From Labyrinthula sp. Ha (lineage: Eukaryota > Sar > Bigyra > Labyrinthulida > Labyrinthulaceae), in contig JAALGZ010000006.1 of the NCBI GenBank assembly GCA_015227615.1, forward strand, positions 1,550,001-1,614,000: a stretch of 64,000 nucleotides of DNA, given 5' to 3'. A program made the translations under genes and the position numbers. Shown one piece after another: positions 10,488-22,212 of this stretch. Below the pieces are notes generated by a model, which was not told the origin of the DNA, did no database searches, and saw only the letters and a list, made by a program, of their open reading frames with translations. The first letter of the stretch is position 1. Every line of letters begins with the position of its first letter.

Positions 10488-13400
10488 CTTTGTAATATAA
10501 TATATCTATAGGATATCATTTGGTAAACTCTTTGTGCTCACTTTAAATTCTCCTGAATTAAACTCGTTTGATGTAGCTGTCACATCGTCTTTCAGCGCTA
10601 TATAGCTCTTGCAAAAACTTTGTCTGCTGACAGTGTAAAATATTAAAAAATTAGAGAGCATGAGCATAATCATTAAGTTTGGGCATTTCTTTTATTCTTA
10701 CTTAACAAGGTTCAAAGACCAGAGCATAAAGTGTCAGCTGAAAAAATAATGGTTTGGAGCAGAGAGAATGAAGTGTTCATGTTGTGGGAAAGACTGGTAG
10801 TTTCATGCAAACTCATGAATGAAAATAAGTATTGTTATATGTTAATAATAATTGTTTTTCCTTCGCTTGCTCTTTTGCAGAATTAGTGCCCTAGGATGTG
10901 CCCTTAAAGAAGTTTCAGAAGAATGTTGCTTCATTAGATAGAAAGAAAGGTGGAAGATCCTCTAGATAACTACTGGTTTATATTTATTCCCTAAATAATA
11001 AATCTAATCGTGTTTGTGAAAATGAGCATCATGTTTCTTGGGGTTCTAAATTCGGACAATGACTGCTGAACCTAAGGAGAAACTTCCAAGCAAAAAATTG
11101 GATGATTTGATCTTGAAGCGCTTATGAACTTTCTCAGATTCAATAAACTAGAAGGGCTGATGCTCTTAATATAAACTTAACACAATGCACCATAGCATGT
11201 TTTATTGTCACATCATTATATGAATTTGTGATGTGGTTATTGGGGAAGGGCATGGGTCAGATGTCCTCCTTGTAAGACCGAAGGGTTTTCAACCTTCGAG
11301 TAGGCCCCAAAAAAAAAACTTGGGGAAGTATGTTTTTGGCATACCCAGAATGTGCACTGCAAGAAAAATGTTACAGGAATAATTTTCAAGTGTTTAAATT
11401 TCTGTTAGTAGACTACATGTTTGTTTCTAACTCTGGATAATATTTCGTATGTTCGCCGTCATTATGGCTTGCGAATGTAAGTTGTTGTAGTTATAATGGT
11501 GCTGTATACTTCAAGGAGTCTACAATGCGAGATCACCTTTTCCTCCCCATGGGTTGCTCAACATATTCATGAATGATTTCATTTTAAAATGTGTCTGAGA
11601 GGAAACTCGATCCCCCGTAGATATGCTACATTTAATATATGTTGTATAAGCAGCCAGCTAAATAGTAAGATTGCATATATAATTATTCTGGGCTATTGCA
11701 GTAAGAAATAAATTCCAAGCTAACAAGATCTTTGAAATAAGTGCTGGGTTATCAGAATTTTTTCAAGGTAAAGCGCCAATACCTCTTAGAACCTGGTTAA
11801 TAAGCACAAATAAGTTACATAATAAGTACTCGCGAAAGAATAAATACCTTAGTAAAGAAAAACAGCCAGACAAGTTGCTTAACTTCATGCTATGAGTCTA
11901 GGGTAAGAAAATTACACGACTTAAGGAATATTTGATCTAAGAGGGCTAGGATCTCGTAACTAGTCAGTCAAATGCATTGCAACAAAATGACTTTTTTCTA
12001 AAGCTTAAGCAATACATCACTCCTGGTCATGGGATCTATATTCTGTCTGTCCCACAGCGGTTTTCACTAAATACAGTTACTATAGCTTTCAGCAGCTAAA
12101 CGACAGTTGAAAAAAATGTTAAAAATTAAAAACTGTGCTTTAACAATAAGAGTAACATGTTTACAATATTTAATTAAGCAGCCTAATTGAACTAGAGGCA
12201 ACCTGGCATATATGAGGTGTATTAGCAATGAATGTTCCTCAGAACCATCTTTGGTCAAGGAGAACCTATGAGAAAACACCACCTTAGTCAATGATAAAAC
12301 TTTTTGAGTGATACAGCTCAGAGTGCGGAAATTCATTGAATTTTTTATTAGCTTTTCAGGATGAAGTAGTCTTAAATTAAATGAAAGTTAAACCATCTCG
12401 CTTTGAAGGAGGTAGATATTCTTGTAGCTTTCAAAATAAGGAGTACGGAAAGGAGTAAAATCATTAAATAGACAAAAGCTTTAGCTATAATTAACACTTT
12501 AATAGCTTTTGGTGAAAATCATTTTTCTGCTGCAGGGTCGAATCCTTTACTTTATATATGGGAACTCATTCTGTTGTCCTCATTATAAATAGCTCGACTT
12601 TATGTGGAACTCCAAACTATTTCCTAGAACTGCTGAAAAGTTTTCTTATGATTAAGTGAAGTATTTTTTTTGGAAAAAGTACCAACTCTTCCCAATTAGT
12701 TCTGTACAAGAAAAGATAATGATAAAGGTTGAATTAAGACTTGAGCACTAGTTATGCCTGACCCAAATCTCTAAGATATTACATTCTAGAGCAAAATAAA
12801 TATCCTTAACTTGAAGATGTTTAACACTCCAGAGTTTCGCAGGTTAAGGTGATTCCACATAAAGGGCTCATTCTTGTCTTTTTTTCGAAAGGGTTCGTAT
12901 ATAGTATTCTCGCTTTGTCAAGTCTATTTTCAACGGTTCGTGTGAATAGTCAAATGCTGTCTTTCATTCATTTGGGTAGGGTTAATTCCACCAGTGGAAA
13001 AAAATTCGTTAATAGAAAGGATAACAGTATCTTATGAGGAATATGAGTACTATAACTGGATTCTTGAGAGTAGAAATGACCTCTTTAACAACACTGTACT
13101 GAATACGTTTGAAGGGGACAAGAGCTCCGCAAAAAGAGGTCACACGAGAGATGGTCTACATGTTTCTGTAAAAGAATACAGAGAATCTTAGGTAACACAG
13201 ACTAAAGTACTTTAACTAAGCGTTAATATTAATTGATAGATAGAACGATTGTGTGTCTTTTGTTATTAACTGCTTCTTAAAGCTCACCAGCTATTTGGAT
13301 TAGTTAATTTTAATATTTGAGATCAAGTATAGAATAAGCATCATTCTATAAAACAGAGATTCCACTTTTCTGTTAAAAACCAGAGCCAATATTAGAGAAA

Positions 13401-15961
13401 ATAAATTGGTGATAATTAGGTTGCCTGGCCCTTAGGTTCACAATAAATCTGTGAACGCTGTGGATGAATATACTAGCTCTTTCAAGTTTTGTCCAAAGTA
13501 TTCCTCAAGTTTGGATTTTGAGCAGAGACTAGAGCGTTTTGTTATGACGATGTTTAAACAAATGAAGCTTATTCAATAGAACATCATCTAAGTTAAGGCA
13601 AACTGAACATGGATTTGCGAGATTATCTAAGAAAATAAATATTAAACATCGTGAAACTCTGAAAATTTAGAACACAAGAACAATGCCAAAAAATGTTTAT
13701 TGCATATTTCTTTAGTATCTATTAGATATAACCCAAAAAGTTTAAACATTGTGGGCCTAATGTCCAAAATGTGTATTTTTATTTTAGTCTGAATTTATTA
13801 AACGAACCCAAATTAAGATGTGACATCTAGGTTATCGGTGGTCACAATCCAGCATTTTAAATGTGTTCTAATTGATGGCAGAAGCACTTGAAGTACAGGT
13901 GGACATTGCAGTATTTCCAGGTACTACTTACTTCGGTGTAGTTTGAGACTTCAATGAATCGTAGGTGTGTATAATTACGTTTCGTAATATTGCCCATTTT
14001 TTTAATTAGCTTATAAGATCTAACCGAGCCTTTTTTGGTAAATCTATGCAACAATTAAAAAGTAGCCATAATTAATTTCAGAAGAAGAGACGTTCCGAAC
14101 ACAAAATAGTACCACAGATTGCAGCTATGTGTCGATCTTTAGAACAAAACTTTAGATATAAGTAGATTCTTGTTGTGGCTTAGATGATGAATGAAGTATT
14201 GAAGTATAAATAAGATAAACATGGTTTTATTTTTGACTGAGTATAAAATTTATCTGGTTCTACTATCTGTACTATATCTTAGGAAGGCAGAAACATATCT
14301 CATAAAGATCCCAACTGAGTTCTGAAATAGTTTGCCTACGATTAAAAATCCCAGAGAAGTCCCGGAGTTTCTTTAAGTGAGAACTAGAGGGTCGCATTTA
14401 ATTTATTTAAAATTAACCAATAATTTCATTCTTCCATATTTCACTTAGTTTACATCACTTATAGTGAGAAAATCAATTTGATTACTTGTTTATGACGAAA
14501 TGATCATAAATACAAGATTGTGCCTCATAGCCCGAAAAAATATTCCGTTTTGTACTGTGTGAAATCCACTATGAATTGGCCATTTGGCAGAGCATAGCGC
14601 GAGAGTAGCAAGCTATTGAGCCATATGACCCATTCTCTAAGATTTTTGATACGATGCTAAATTCAAATAACACCATTTGACACCTGGTTGTGGTGCAACT
14701 TTGTAATGATAATCAAATGGTTGTCAGAGTATAACCAAAATTATTTGTAAACATAAAAATTATTATGCTCTTATCGATTAGCAAAATCTAAGCAATTATT
14801 CAATAGTTATTCATAAATCTAAGCAAATCCGATGCCTAGTGAGAATTGAGAAATTCTTAGGTATTGTCAAGATGACCCGCATAAATACACAATTTTCAAA
14901 ACACACTCCCTGATATGTCAAAGCAGTAGTCTCATCTCTCAGGAATAGCTAAGTTTTCAGAAAGCTTACTTTTCAAAAATACCCAAGTTAGGTTAAAATA
15001 TACTAATTCTTAGAGCATTTTCAAGCACCAAGTTCCGCAAGAGATGCTTTCTACCATGGTTTTTCTTCTAGGTAATAAATGCTTCCAGCCGGCATTCTTC
15101 TCATGCTAAGATTTTCAGAAATTGACATGTTCTAAAACTCAACTCCCTATTTCTTCAACCATTTTCTTGTGCAAGATCAATATCAGGAATATATCATCAA
15201 AAACCTGTATATAGCGACAGTTCATAGTACTTTGGACAGCAATTGAGAAATAGAAAACCTTATTAAATTGTAGAAAATTTTGGTATCTTGCATGTTCCAT
15301 TGGCCTTCTTTGTTGAACAATTCATGAACATATCTGTTCATTGAGTTCAAGAGTTCAGCTTATCTCAACACCAGTGATAACGCTGGCTACCCGAAAAGAA
15401 GAACGTGGACTCAAACTCACTATGGATCGTATTCAAACTCTATTAAAATGTGATTAAGATTATTAAACAAAATACTTAATAAATTTTTAAAAGCAGCGAA
15501 CACTCTTAACAACCACTTTGTATATTCAGACTGGAGACAAAACAGATGCTGATCAGGTGTGGCACAAGTAGGTGCGAACATAAGACCAAAAATTCATTTT
15601 GCAAAAGCAAAAGTTTTAAGACAAAGAATCCAATAAATTAATTGAAATGTTGTTTTTCTTTGCTTCAAGGCTCGAAAAGAGACCTTTGCAAACGAAGCCA
15701 TAATGCCCAGATATCACTTAGTTTTATCTCTTTTTTAGTCAGAATATCGAGATGTATTACAGGAAAACTTAACATCAATGAATATCCTTATAGTAAAATT
15801 CTTTTGAAAATAACATACTTCTTTGTGATTGATATAATAGAAAAATCAGCCAATCCTCCGAGAACCCAAACAAATAAATATGTTTTTTCTTATTAGTTTG
15901 AATCTACGGTAATGCCCTTTTGAGTTCTTTATTAGCGGGAGTAAGCGAAGTAGTTGACTAG
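10488..15961. other. Gene desert with one RNA candidate
   Basis: About 5.5 kb without a gene I can support. Short open frames, such as one near 12994..13191 lacking an ATG start, are within what AT-rich DNA gives by chance. The exception is the cluster of hairpins at 11248..11344, listed separately. Confidence 0.5.
11248..11344 (+). ncRNA. Candidate structured RNA, four hairpins
   Basis: Four short hairpins follow each other within 97 nt of locally GC-rich sequence inside an AT-rich desert. The stems are GGGCAT/ATGTCC (11248-11253 with 11261-11266, one G-U pair), CGAAGG/CCTTCG (11279-11284 with 11293-11298), CCCCAA/TTGGGG (11305-11310 with 11320-11325, A-rich loop) and GTATG/CATAC (11328-11332 with 11340-11344). 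I could not match it to U snRNA, SRP, RNase P, 5S or tRNA. Either strand could be transcribed; the plus strand is assumed. The pairing is seen directly; that it is an RNA gene is inference. Confidence 0.3.
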
Positions 15962-17614
15962 ATGGTATGTTTCGTCAGTTCTCTTTACCTCATAGATTTC
16001 TCACCTCATCGATGAAGAACGAGCGAAATACATTCCTCTTCGATTAACCCATGATGAAAGAATGCTTTTGAGGGTGATTCAAGGTAATTTTTATATTTTC
16101 TTTTTATATTAGGTGCGCTTGAAGTTTCTTCTTATACGGATGCAGTTGATGTTTCCACAAACAACTATTTCGCTAGAAGCAGATACGATAAATCTGAAAT
16201 AATAATTGAGGAACTTGAGGATATTTTCCAAGTTATAAATGGTTTAAGTTTATGCAACACAGTGACTTCAAAGTTAAATACCTGTCAGGGAAAGGCTGTT
16301 TTCGAGAATACTGATTTCTACGCAACTTGCTTTGAAATTGCAAGAAGATACAAAATAATGAATCCCGACAAGATGAGAACAACTTATGGAAAACTTTTAT
16401 ATATCATGATGGACTGCGAAAATCCCAAGGTAAAAAGAAAGACTAAAGTTAATCTGAGAAGAAAGATTAAAACTGTCTACAGAGTTCTAGAAAAAGCTAA
16501 TTCATTACCTCTCTTGAAAGACCCTGCATTCCAAAATGCCACACGACCCGTGGATAAAACTTTAACAGCTAGTATTTCTGAACAGTTGGCTGAAAGGGAA
16601 AAAGCGATTAAAGAAGTGGTTGAAAAGTATGCAGAGTTTGAGACCCCTAAGAAAGCAAAGCGTGAATCAAAAGTTGCAGAAAAGGATTTGACGTCGGAAG
16701 AAAGCTCAAATAATATGGAAATATCGGGAGAATCCTCCTCTGATGAAAGTGTTACTTCAAATGAAGGGGATAACTTGCCGGAGACTTTGAGTGAAGAGAT
16801 GATTCGGTTGATTGTTGACTCCATTTTGGACAATCACAGCTTTTTGGAAACAAACGTAGTACCTATTCTGAAGCTTCTAAATCTCCTAAAACTTCATTTT
16901 GATCCTTCTAATGGAGCTCAGCATGATCTGACTATCAAATCAGGCAAGAACGGGTCTTGTTTATCTCACGGACACACAACTCAGTTTAATTTTGTATTTC
17001 AGTCGCTTACACTCTGGAAAAATATTATTTCTCAGTTTTTTCAGGCTTGGATGTTAGCTGAGAGAGATCTCTTACTACCTGGAAATGGTTATAGTTTAAC
17101 TAACACTGGTCAAGGTTTGCAAAGATGCCAAAGAGCCCCAAATGTTAGCAGATTTATGTCTACAATCTTAGGCAACACTAAAGCTGAAGTTAAGAAGCAT
17201 AGTGAAACTTATGGAAACTTAAGACAGTACGGGCGAGAATGGGTTGGTTTGTCCGTAGTTCATTTGGGAGATAGAGATGTTCCGAATGCTTTGGTTTTTA
17301 TCGATAAGTATACCCAAATTAGTAGAATGTTGGTACCTTTAGTTCAAGTTGTTGAGAAATTAAGAGATTTACCCCAGCAAGGATACGGTGAGTGGTTAAA
17401 CAAAGATTTCAACGGGGTTAAAAATCTGGAAAAAGAGATTCTAGCTGATTATTTTAAGCATGGATTTGACGGAAGTGGAGATGATGGTGGAAGCTGTATC
17501 GATGGAAGACTCACAAGTACGTGGAATTGGTGTTCGAAGCTTGAGAAAAAAAATTATTTCCCTGTATTTCTTTTTTGCGGGTTTTTGGGTTTTGATGGTG
17601 ACTTTAGAGAATAG
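15962..17614 (+). CDS. DUF2009 family protein, three exons
   Basis: This is a spliced gene for a 530-aa DUF2009 protein, a widespread eukaryotic family of unknown biochemical role. The exons are 15962-15964 (the ATG alone), 15996-16083 and 16113-17614; the 31- and 29-nt introns are GT-AG. The frame before 15996 is closed, and the ATG sits directly before a GTATGT donor, so a one-codon first exon is the simplest model; an in-frame ATG at 16062 is the alternative. Family landmarks are 'LTHDERMLLR' near the start, 'RRYKIMNPDKMRTTYGKL' at about 109-126, an acidic low-complexity insert at about 210-250, 'LSHGH', 'GLSVVHLGDRDVPNAL' and the terminal block 'HGFDGSG...SCIDGRLTS.WNWCS'. It converges on a CaaX protein gene, with 73 nt between stops. 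Confidence 0.9.
15965..15995 (+). other. 31-nt intron (DUF2009 gene, intron 1)
   Basis: GTATGT donor and CATAG acceptor, directly after the start codon. Removing it joins the ATG to the frame that continues into the conserved DUF2009 N-terminus. It is less certain than the other introns because only one codon lies upstream. Confidence 0.6.
16084..16112 (+). other. 29-nt intron (DUF2009 gene, intron 2)
   Basis: GTAATT donor and ATTAG acceptor. Its removal gives an uninterrupted 'LLRVIQGALEVSSYTD', matching the conserved 'LL..L.GAL.VSEYTD' stretch of DUF2009 proteins. Confidence 0.9.
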
Positions 17615-17687
17615 CAAGCTACAAAAGCTGTTAAGATGTATATGCTCAGGAAATACTATAAACCTTGACAAAAATACAAGAAAAGGT

Positions 17688-18398
17688 CTAGGATATAGTA
17701 CAGCCTTTTTTCTTTTTCTTCTTTTTCTCCTGTGGTTTCGTGTCTTCTGCTGCTTGTTCAGCTTTCTCTAACGCAGCTACTTCTTCAGGCGTTTCTTCAG
17801 GTTCATCATCAACTATTCCTAACGCTTCTAAATCTGCAACTTCATTTTTCTTTTGATTTTTTTCTTTCATGTTCGCAAGCATCTGAGCAGCTACATTAAC
17901 CTCTTTCTTTTTATGTTCTTCTTTTTTATAACCACAATGACAAGTTCCAAACTCAGCTGCAGAAACATTAACTCTGTAGTTATTGCAAGGACCATCTGTT
18001 GCTATTACATCTTTTACTTGATCAGCATTTGAAGCTTTCAACCGATCTAACGCAGCTTTAGCTTTATTTTCTTTCTCACCTTCGTGTTCCGCTCTCTTAT
18101 AACCACATTTACACATCCCAAATTCAGAAGCAGAAACATCAAGTCGAAATTTGTTACAAGCTCTGTCACCAGGTTCTGAAATATCATAATCATTACTCGT
18201 CCCCTTTCGTCTTTCATCGTTCTTGTGCTTAAGGTTAGTCAACATGCTAGCAGCTTTGTTTTCTCGTTTTAGTCCATGTTGAGCTCTTGGAAATCCACAT
18301 TTACACATCCCAAAAGCTGCTGATGTGGTATCTAACCTAAAGTTATGGCACGGTTCAGTTGCATCTAAAGCAATATCAACAGCAGGTTCAACTTCCAT
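17688..18398 (-). CDS. Three-repeat Cys/His CaaX-box protein (A)
   Basis: This 236-aa protein is built from three repeats of one unit: C-x14-C-x-C-x6-H at C17/C32/C34/H41, C81/C96/C98/H105 and C138/C153/C155/H162. Each has 'FRLD/YRVN...FGMCKCG' inside, and the first two are followed by a Lys/Glu-rich amphipathic helix. Invariant spacing of three Cys and one His argues for a metal, probably zinc, site per repeat. An acidic stretch at about 190-222 leads to a polylysine run and the C-terminal 'CTIS', a CaaX box; Ser at X favours farnesylation. Lys-rich plus CaaX is the plasma-membrane targeting signal of K-Ras type. Similar C...CxCG...H units occur in several protists, but I know no established function. 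A paralogue lies at 53997..54722. Confidence 0.8.
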   Translation of the reverse strand: MEVEPAVDIALDATEPCHNFRLDTTSAAFGMCKCGFPRAQHGLKRENKAASMLTNLKHKNDERRKGTSNDYDISEPGDRACNKFRLDVSASEFGMCKCGYKRAEHEGEKENKAKAALDRLKASNADQVKDVIATDGPCNNYRVNVSAAEFGTCHCGYKKEEHKKKEVNVAAQMLANMKEKNQKKNEVADLEALGIVDDEPEETPEEVAALEKAEQAAEDTKPQEKKKKKKKGCTIS

Positions 18399-21300
18399 TT
18401 TCTTGTCTTAACTAAGAATAAGTAAAGAAAAGGACGGGTAAGAAATAGGTGCAAACCTTTGGGCGCTGAGTTGGATCAAGTGAAAACCTGGTAATACGTG
18501 TAAGAAAAGAACAGACACAGTTATAAAATAAAATAAATGTACTTTTAAACAAAATTTAGATTTTTTTCGCTGGGTTTGTTTTAATTTGGGCTCTTTTTGC
18601 TATATCGGAGGGTAAAATAAAGCTAAAGGAATATTCAGTTTATTCTGTATTTCGCCGTTTATTGATTATAGTCGGTGCGAAAAGTTGTTGTGTTTCGACA
18701 ATACCATTTACTCAAAACACGCAATCTGATTGGTTATAGAAGAAGTAAAACCACTGTTAATTCTAATTAAGGATTAAAGCTTAGAGTATTAAAACTCAAG
18801 GATAAGAGTGGTTTTACCGTAGAGATAGTTTTGTTTGCAACAGAAGTAAACTAGAGAAGTGCAAACAATAAACATGTTTAATATAGTGCTTTAAGTAGCT
18901 TTTGATGAGCTAGTAAAGGTTTACTGATTTGGGATAAGGTATGTACTCACTTCTCAAGTGATTTCTCTGCCTGGGTGAATACTACAGAACACTGAACACT
19001 CATTTTTCCTAGATTAAGCTTCTAAAGGTACTTGTTAGCTTAATACCAAGTGTATAAGCTCTACTATACTGTATTTTTCTGTAGTGAATTTAATTGTTAA
19101 TAAAGATAATAATTTCAAGGTATAATGACTTTGTACGCTGGAATAAACCCTGAGTATTGCTAAAGGTAAGTGCCACTAGATTGTGGTTGCCCATTCATTT
19201 GCTTCGCTCATACAAAGTCTCAACCAATCTCCTGTTATTCTTTCTTATCTTTTAATTTTGTTATTTTTAAATTTTAATTGCCTAAGTTTTGTCAATGGGT
19301 TAGAACTAGTATGGTTAGATAGTACCTATATAACCAAGTCTCTAGATAAGTGATCCTATTTATATTAATTTCCACAACAGGTGTGAAGAGATTTTAGCTT
19401 ACTAGTACGTTGTTCAGTTGGTTTTCTTTATAATATACCTTTCTTCAGTAGGCCAAGTTCCTTATAGGAGTTCTTGAAGAAACTTAGTTAATATGGAAGA
19501 AGTTAAAAGAAGGGTCTTTATAGGAATAAACATGTATAAAACCTCTTATTGTTGAAGATTGCCCCCCTTTCGTGCATTTTGAGGAGATAAAGTACTAGGT
19601 GCATCAATGGTCAACTTGTGTTTGCTTCTTCAGGTACTGTATGACCAATTTTCCTCAGGCGGTGTGCATCGTTAAAACTTGGGGTAATCAAGCAGATTAA
19701 TTATGGTATCATACTTTTGATTAATCTTAGACCTGTTTTTTTAATTCTTCATATGGCAATTACAGACTCCACTGAGTATAAAGGAACGGGTAAAAAAACT
19801 AAACAAACATATAAAACCAGCACGGCTAATTCTGCTTCTGCTCCATTTAGTACACTCGATTGATTAGTTTTGAACCTATTACACCATTTGACCAAAGATT
19901 AATGTTTGGACAAAAACACCACGTCTATTGTGAAGTCCCGATTCTTTCCATTTCTCACATCACTTGAAGGTTTTATCTCCCCAAGAAATGAAGATATATG
20001 GATAAAATATTCATATACTGTATCGAAACTTTTATGGTTCTAGTTTTTTAAGCAAACAAGTAAACAAAAACTGCAGCATTTTAAAACACGTGTCACATTT
20101 TGACCTAGTTCCTAGTATAGCAGTCTCCTCACGGGTACAGCTACTGCAGGATATGAAAGAGCTAAAGAAAAATATAATCGAATTAAAGGATTGTCAACTA
20201 CTAAATTGATATCGTGCTAAGCTATGGGTAACTAATTGGGACAGTTGAATAGCCCAAACATTCGAAATCGATCATTTATAAATGATGACCGAAGACTTTT
20301 TGCCGGTAAAATGATATTTTCCAAAGTAAAGTACGCTAGAAGTTGGTTTTTGAAATATTAAATAAAGTGGCCCCGTGATAATTTTTGGTTCATACTCTAC
20401 TTCTTAGATTTATTTCTGGAAATAATTTAGCTCTAACTCTTAACGTGGAAGCTGACTCAAGAATGAAAGAAATCGCATCTTGGTTACCACGATAATAAAT
20501 TCTGATAGTTAAGCCATGTAGTCCAATTAACACGATGTAACTACCCCAACCGGCGTAAGAAGAGTTAATTTAGGCTATTGCAGAGTTAAGTTTTATTCAA
20601 CTATTACTCATAATACCCCAACACTCTTATTACTAATTTCTAATCATATGTGTGTATATTCAATCACTTATCGTAACAATATCAAATAATGTGTTGATAA
20701 TAGCATATAGATGTTTTGAAAAATTAAGACATAGCCAATTTAATGAGATAATTCGAGAATTATCAACAAAAGACAAAAGAAAACTGCAAGCTAAAGAATA
20801 GGGATAATAAAATTCAACACTAGTATTTGAACTTAGCACAATAACAACGCAAGTATAGTATTACCTTCATAAAGTATTAACAAACCTTTCTTTGTTCTTT
20901 ATAGAGCCTCAGTTGAGTAAGAGACTTCGGATCAGAATTCTAAGTACCTGATTGGTTTTGGTATAAATGTCTTACATTTTTTTGTAATACTGCCTCCTTT
21001 TCGAGCATCTGACTGTTTGATATTTCATTCCGAGTGTACAAAAAGGGTGGGTCGCACATATATAGGTAATTAAAAACTCGTGGTAATTGATTGAACAAAC
21101 TAGTCTCTGAAACTTAGAATAAGAAGAATATTCTATTGTAAGTGCCAGAGGAAAGGCAACGTAATGCCCTGCTTCATACTGTTGCTTGGTTTGTTACAAG
21201 GAGAAGCTAGAACAAAACTATCTATTTTTTTTTCTCAACAAATAGGTTTGTGGGCAAAATTCTCTAATTAAGAAGAGAATGTTTGAGTGCATAGCTCATG

Positions 21301-22107
21301 AAAGAACAATGAAAGTGATACTGCTAGTTTCGCTTAAGCTCGTGCAGAAAAAAGTATATGAAAAATGTCTTTATATAAGGCATTCTGGAAGCTTGATGTA
21401 TAATTAAAATATTGAAAACCTTCACATTAAGGGAGAGCCTCCACTTTCACCCCTTCCAAGGAATTTATCAGTTTTTTCTAGGAACAATCTCGTGCAGGAG
21501 TAAAACATATCAGCCTTGCTTATGAACTTTGGTACAGCATTTCCATGAACAATTTTAAATTTAGATTTCTGAATCTAGACGCATAATGCCATGTGCTTCT
21601 GGATCCTTCTATCATTAAGACACATAGAGAACCAATTCAGGTTATAATATTGAAGTGACGTGAATTTTCACTTGTTGGATAACATTAAGCGAAGTTTGAT
21701 CCGGGATTAATCGATTTGAGCAATTCCTAAGCGAACTATATATAGATATAAACCTGAGTCTATAATTTTATTTAAGATTCATTTAAAGGACTGTGAAAGA
21801 TTACAAATTTTACCTTGAATGGAAACTCTGGCCCAGAAAAATATTTCCGTACCATTGAAGTAACACAAGGTCTTTAGATGAAAATATTTATGACTTCTCT
21901 TACATAGTTTTCCAGCTAACCCTGAAATTTATTATCGTATTACTTTTTCGTTTTTTTTCTTTTTTATGGTTTAGGGCCACAATCTTTCAGAACATCTATT
22001 AATCTCTCTGATTAAGACTACAACATATCAATAGAAATGTTGCAACATAATGATAAAAAGTATATATATCAACTCCATTTGCTTTCTAGAAAAATGAGTA
22101 ACTTTAA
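18399..22107. other. Gene desert
   Basis: About 3.7 kb of AT-rich sequence between two start regions facing each other head-to-head at a distance. A pyrimidine-rich tract just upstream of the CaaX gene, ending in TTAG near 18414-18420 on the minus strand, could be the 3' end of a 5'-UTR intron. Otherwise I see nothing. Confidence 0.45.
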
Positions 22108-22212
22108 GAAATATTGAGTCGGATTAATGGGTTGAGGGCGCCTCTTTGGGTAAGATTTCTACCTAGGATAGATGGGGACAAGAAAACGAAGAATGTGACA
22201 TTACCACACTTC

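Noticed and set aside
12536-12560. GGGTCGAATCC resembling a tRNA T-arm
   Set aside because: No acceptor stem, D-arm or anticodon arm can be folded upstream.
12994-13191. 65-codon frame with charged, protein-like composition
   Set aside because: It starts with GTG, has no homology I recognise and is short enough to be chance.
22108-22212. N-terminal extension of the WRAP53-like protein
   Set aside because: The frame is open but has no ATG, and no tiny-intron model reaches an upstream ATG without a stop, so the start at 22213 was preferred.
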